Of a stretch of 64,000 bases of DNA, positions 62,777 to 64,000 are shown piece by piece. Within the stretch, counting starts at the first letter, position 1; each line of letters begins with the position of its first letter. Under the pieces are notes generated by a model that ran no database searches, was not told the origin of the DNA, and saw only the letters and a list, made by a program, of their open reading frames with translations. Origin of the DNA: Gemmatimonadota bacterium (GTDB lineage Bacteria; Gemmatimonadota; Gemmatimonadetes; Longimicrobiales; Gaopeijiaceae); contig JAJDXM010000024.1 in the NCBI GenBank assembly GCA_022823225.1, positions 62,001 to 126,000 of the forward strand, read 5' to 3'. The translations under genes and the position numbers were made by a program.

Positions 62777-63259
62777 ATGCTTGAAGCGATAAAGGCCAGG
62801 ATATCGGACGAGGTCGAGGCGCTGACCCGCGAACTCAACGTCGAGCTTCCCGACCGGATCAAGAAGGCCGCCGAGTTGGGGGACCTGCGAGAGAACTCGG
62901 AGTACAAGTCGGCGCTGGAGCGGCAGCAGTTCGTTCAGGCACGGATCGGACACCTGGCCTGGCGAATGTCGGAATTGTCGAAGATCGACGTGAAGGACAT
63001 CCCCTCGGACCGGGTGGGCTTCGGTTCGACTGTGCGCGTGCTGAACGTTGCGACCGACGAAGAGACGACCTTCACGATCGTCGCCGGGGATTACATCGAT
63101 CTCGACGCGGGACACATCTCCCTGGACTCGCCGCTCGGAAGGGGACTGCTCGGGGCTCGCCAGGGAGACGATGTCGACATCACGCTTCCCGCGGGCGAGC
63201 GCCGTTTCCGGGTGGTCGAGCTCACGACCCTGCCGCAACAGCTGGCAGCCCGTGGATAA
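62777..63259 (+). CDS. greA: Transcription elongation factor GreA family
   Basis: 160 residues: an N-terminal coiled coil with the acidic tip GDLRENSEYKSALERQQ (the D and E that reach the RNA polymerase active site) and a C-terminal FKBP-like domain (DRVGFGSTVRVLN to SPLGRGLLGARQGDDVDITLP). It stimulates transcript cleavage in backtracked polymerase. The coil includes VQARIGHLAWRMSEL. ATG 62777 has a GCGAGG site. It is separate from purK by about 105 bases and convergent with the last gene. Confidence 0.92.
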   Translation: MLEAIKARISDEVEALTRELNVELPDRIKKAAELGDLRENSEYKSALERQQFVQARIGHLAWRMSELSKIDVKDIPSDRVGFGSTVRVLNVATDEETTFTIVAGDYIDLDAGHISLDSPLGRGLLGARQGDDVDITLPAGERRFRVVELTTLPQQLAARG

Positions 63260-63337
63260 ACCCGCGTGAGCACCGCGGCCAGCCCGGATGCATTCGCCGC
63301 TCGAATGCCGCGTGGGTTTTGTCCATGGGCTGCTTCG

Positions 63338-63360
63338 GGGACGGGTAGGACGCCCGTCCC
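63338..63360. terminator. GC-rich hairpin between greA and the convergent gene
   Basis: GGGACGGG (63338-63345) and CCCGTCCC (63353-63360) form a perfect 8-bp stem with a 7-base loop, lying 78 bases past the greA stop and 15 bases before the stop of the convergent gene. No U-tract, but position and stability suggest two-way termination. Confidence 0.5.
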
Positions 63361-63375
63361 GGCAGCCGCCGCCGG

Positions 63376-64000
63376 TCAGAAGCCCGGCGGCGGGGCGATC
63401 CGCGCCACGATCACGGCCACGTCATCGGGCACGCCGGCGTGGAAGATGGCGCCCGCACCCGCAGTCATTGCCTCGAAGTCGTGCATCCGTACGCCGCTGT
63501 CCCCCAGAAGGCCCCTGAACGAGGCTGCCTGACCGAGGACGACCGCCGCGACCGCGCTGGCGTCGTCGTCCCCGGTGAGCGTGACCGGCCACGGGTAACG
63601 CCCCGGGGGATCCGGGTTCACGAAGATCTCGGTTGCGGTGGGAAAGTCGTACGCCAGAAACCGCGGCGTGCGCTCGTCGGTCAGCCAGGGTTCGGAGCCG
63701 GCCACCGTCATCGCGATGCCGTGGTATTCGAGAAGCTCCGCCATCGAAACGCCGGTGACCGCCTCGAGCCCCTCCACCCCCGGAACAGTGAGCGAGTCGT
63801 TGAGCGCGGTCACCAGGGCCGGGTCGGCCGACGGGTCCGTTTCCCCCGCGGCTCCGGCCACCCAGTCCCGGACGAGGCGGTGAAAGTGCCACCCGCTTCC
63901 GTACACCGAGAACCTGAGCTGGATCTCGTAGGTTACCGCATTGGGGTCCAGGTGGAAGGCGTCCACGGTTCGGTCCATGAGGTTGCGGACCCCGTACGAT
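63376..64000 (-). CDS. Hypothetical protein, 5' end beyond the window
   Basis: The minus-strand frame is open from its stop at 63376 to the window end. An ATG at 63978 exists, but the codons before it (YGVRNL) look like a continuing protein, so the start is probably outside. Visible blocks are VTYEIQLRFSVYGSGWHFHRLVRDWVAG, EAVTGVSMAELLEYHGIAM, AYDFPTATEIFVNPDPPGRYPWPVTLTG and a final AIFHAGVPDDVAVIVARIAPPPGF. I recognise no family. Confidence 0.65.
   Translation of the reverse strand, partial: SYGVRNLMDRTVDAFHLDPNAVTYEIQLRFSVYGSGWHFHRLVRDWVAGAAGETDPSADPALVTALNDSLTVPGVEGLEAVTGVSMAELLEYHGIAMTVAGSEPWLTDERTPRFLAYDFPTATEIFVNPDPPGRYPWPVTLTGDDDASAVAAVVLGQAASFRGLLGDSGVRMHDFEAMTAGAGAIFHAGVPDDVAVIVARIAPPPGF

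Noticed and set aside
61490-63238. A long minus-strand frame over purK and greA
   Set aside because: Both opposite genes are complete, conserved enzymes with proper starts; the frame is a shadow.

Overview
The window is about 64 kb of GC-rich bacterial chromosome (roughly two thirds G+C by eye). It is densely coded, with many 4-base start/stop overlaps and frequent GTG or TTG starts. The content points to a Gram-negative, menaquinone-using, carotenoid-pigmented bacterium, most likely a member of the Gemmatimonadota. The reasons are outer-membrane and lipoprotein genes, Tat-exported TldD-like proteins, several 6-bladed beta-propeller lipoproteins with a GEGPGEF motif, a cruF/crtB/crtI cluster, and a TldD/TldE-MoxR-DUF58-BatA-DUF4159 cluster. 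The phylum call is inference from gene content only. I saw no rRNA, tRNA, CRISPR array, transposase or phage gene.

Layout. 1-2.1 kb: an arginine-deiminase-fold gene between two divergent copies of one secreted-protein family. 2.3-2.8 kb: a small membrane protein with paralogs at 15.1 and 25.1 kb. 2.9-15.0 kb, all on the minus strand: two Tat-tagged TldD-like genes in tandem (the downstream copy frameshifted near its end), a TldE/PmbA-like gene, MoxR ATPase, DUF58, BatA, a DUF4175-like membrane protein, DUF4159 and a membrane-anchored partner; this looks like one envelope-associated operon. 16-17.4 kb: polyphosphate kinase 2 overlapping a SixA-type phosphatase, followed by a clear intrinsic terminator. 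17.6-35.1 kb: mostly single secreted or cytosolic enzymes (serine hydrolase, VOC protein, GNAT, archaeal-type fructose-bisphosphate aldolase, LVIVD protein, hydrolases, M19-like dipeptidase, sirtuin, N-acyl-D-amino-acid deacylase) and small lipoproteins.

35.2-40.9 kb: an overlapping minus-strand carotenoid operon, headed by a CarH/LitR-like B12-domain MerR regulator with an inverted-repeat operator over its promoter, then cruF, a fused polyprenyl-diphosphate synthase/phytoene synthase, and crtI. 41-43.5 kb: two propeller lipoproteins. 43.7-45.7 kb: a coupled nicotinate phosphoribosyltransferase and nicotinamidase pair (NAD salvage). 45.7-48 kb: polyphosphate kinase 1. 48.6-56.5 kb: menF-menD-menB-menA-menE followed directly by tyrS, making most of the classical menaquinone route from chorismate; menC and menH are not in the window. 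56.6-58.3 kb: a propeller lipoprotein and a small cysteine-containing secreted protein with a strong promoter and a tandem-repeat leader. 58.5-64 kb: an acyl-CoA dehydrogenase/oxidase with an extra N-terminal helical region, purE-purK, greA, and a gene cut by the window end.

The most unusual observations are: Tat-exported TldD-like proteins that have lost the HExxxH metal site; a 40-base AT-rich element found in the same reading frame inside two unrelated genes (a GNAT gene and menE); the fused isoprenoid/carotenoid synthase under a CarH variant with changed cobalamin-pocket residues; and the tandem anti-Shine-Dalgarno-like repeats in the leader at 58.2 kb. All functional calls rest on motif recognition by eye; no database search was run.
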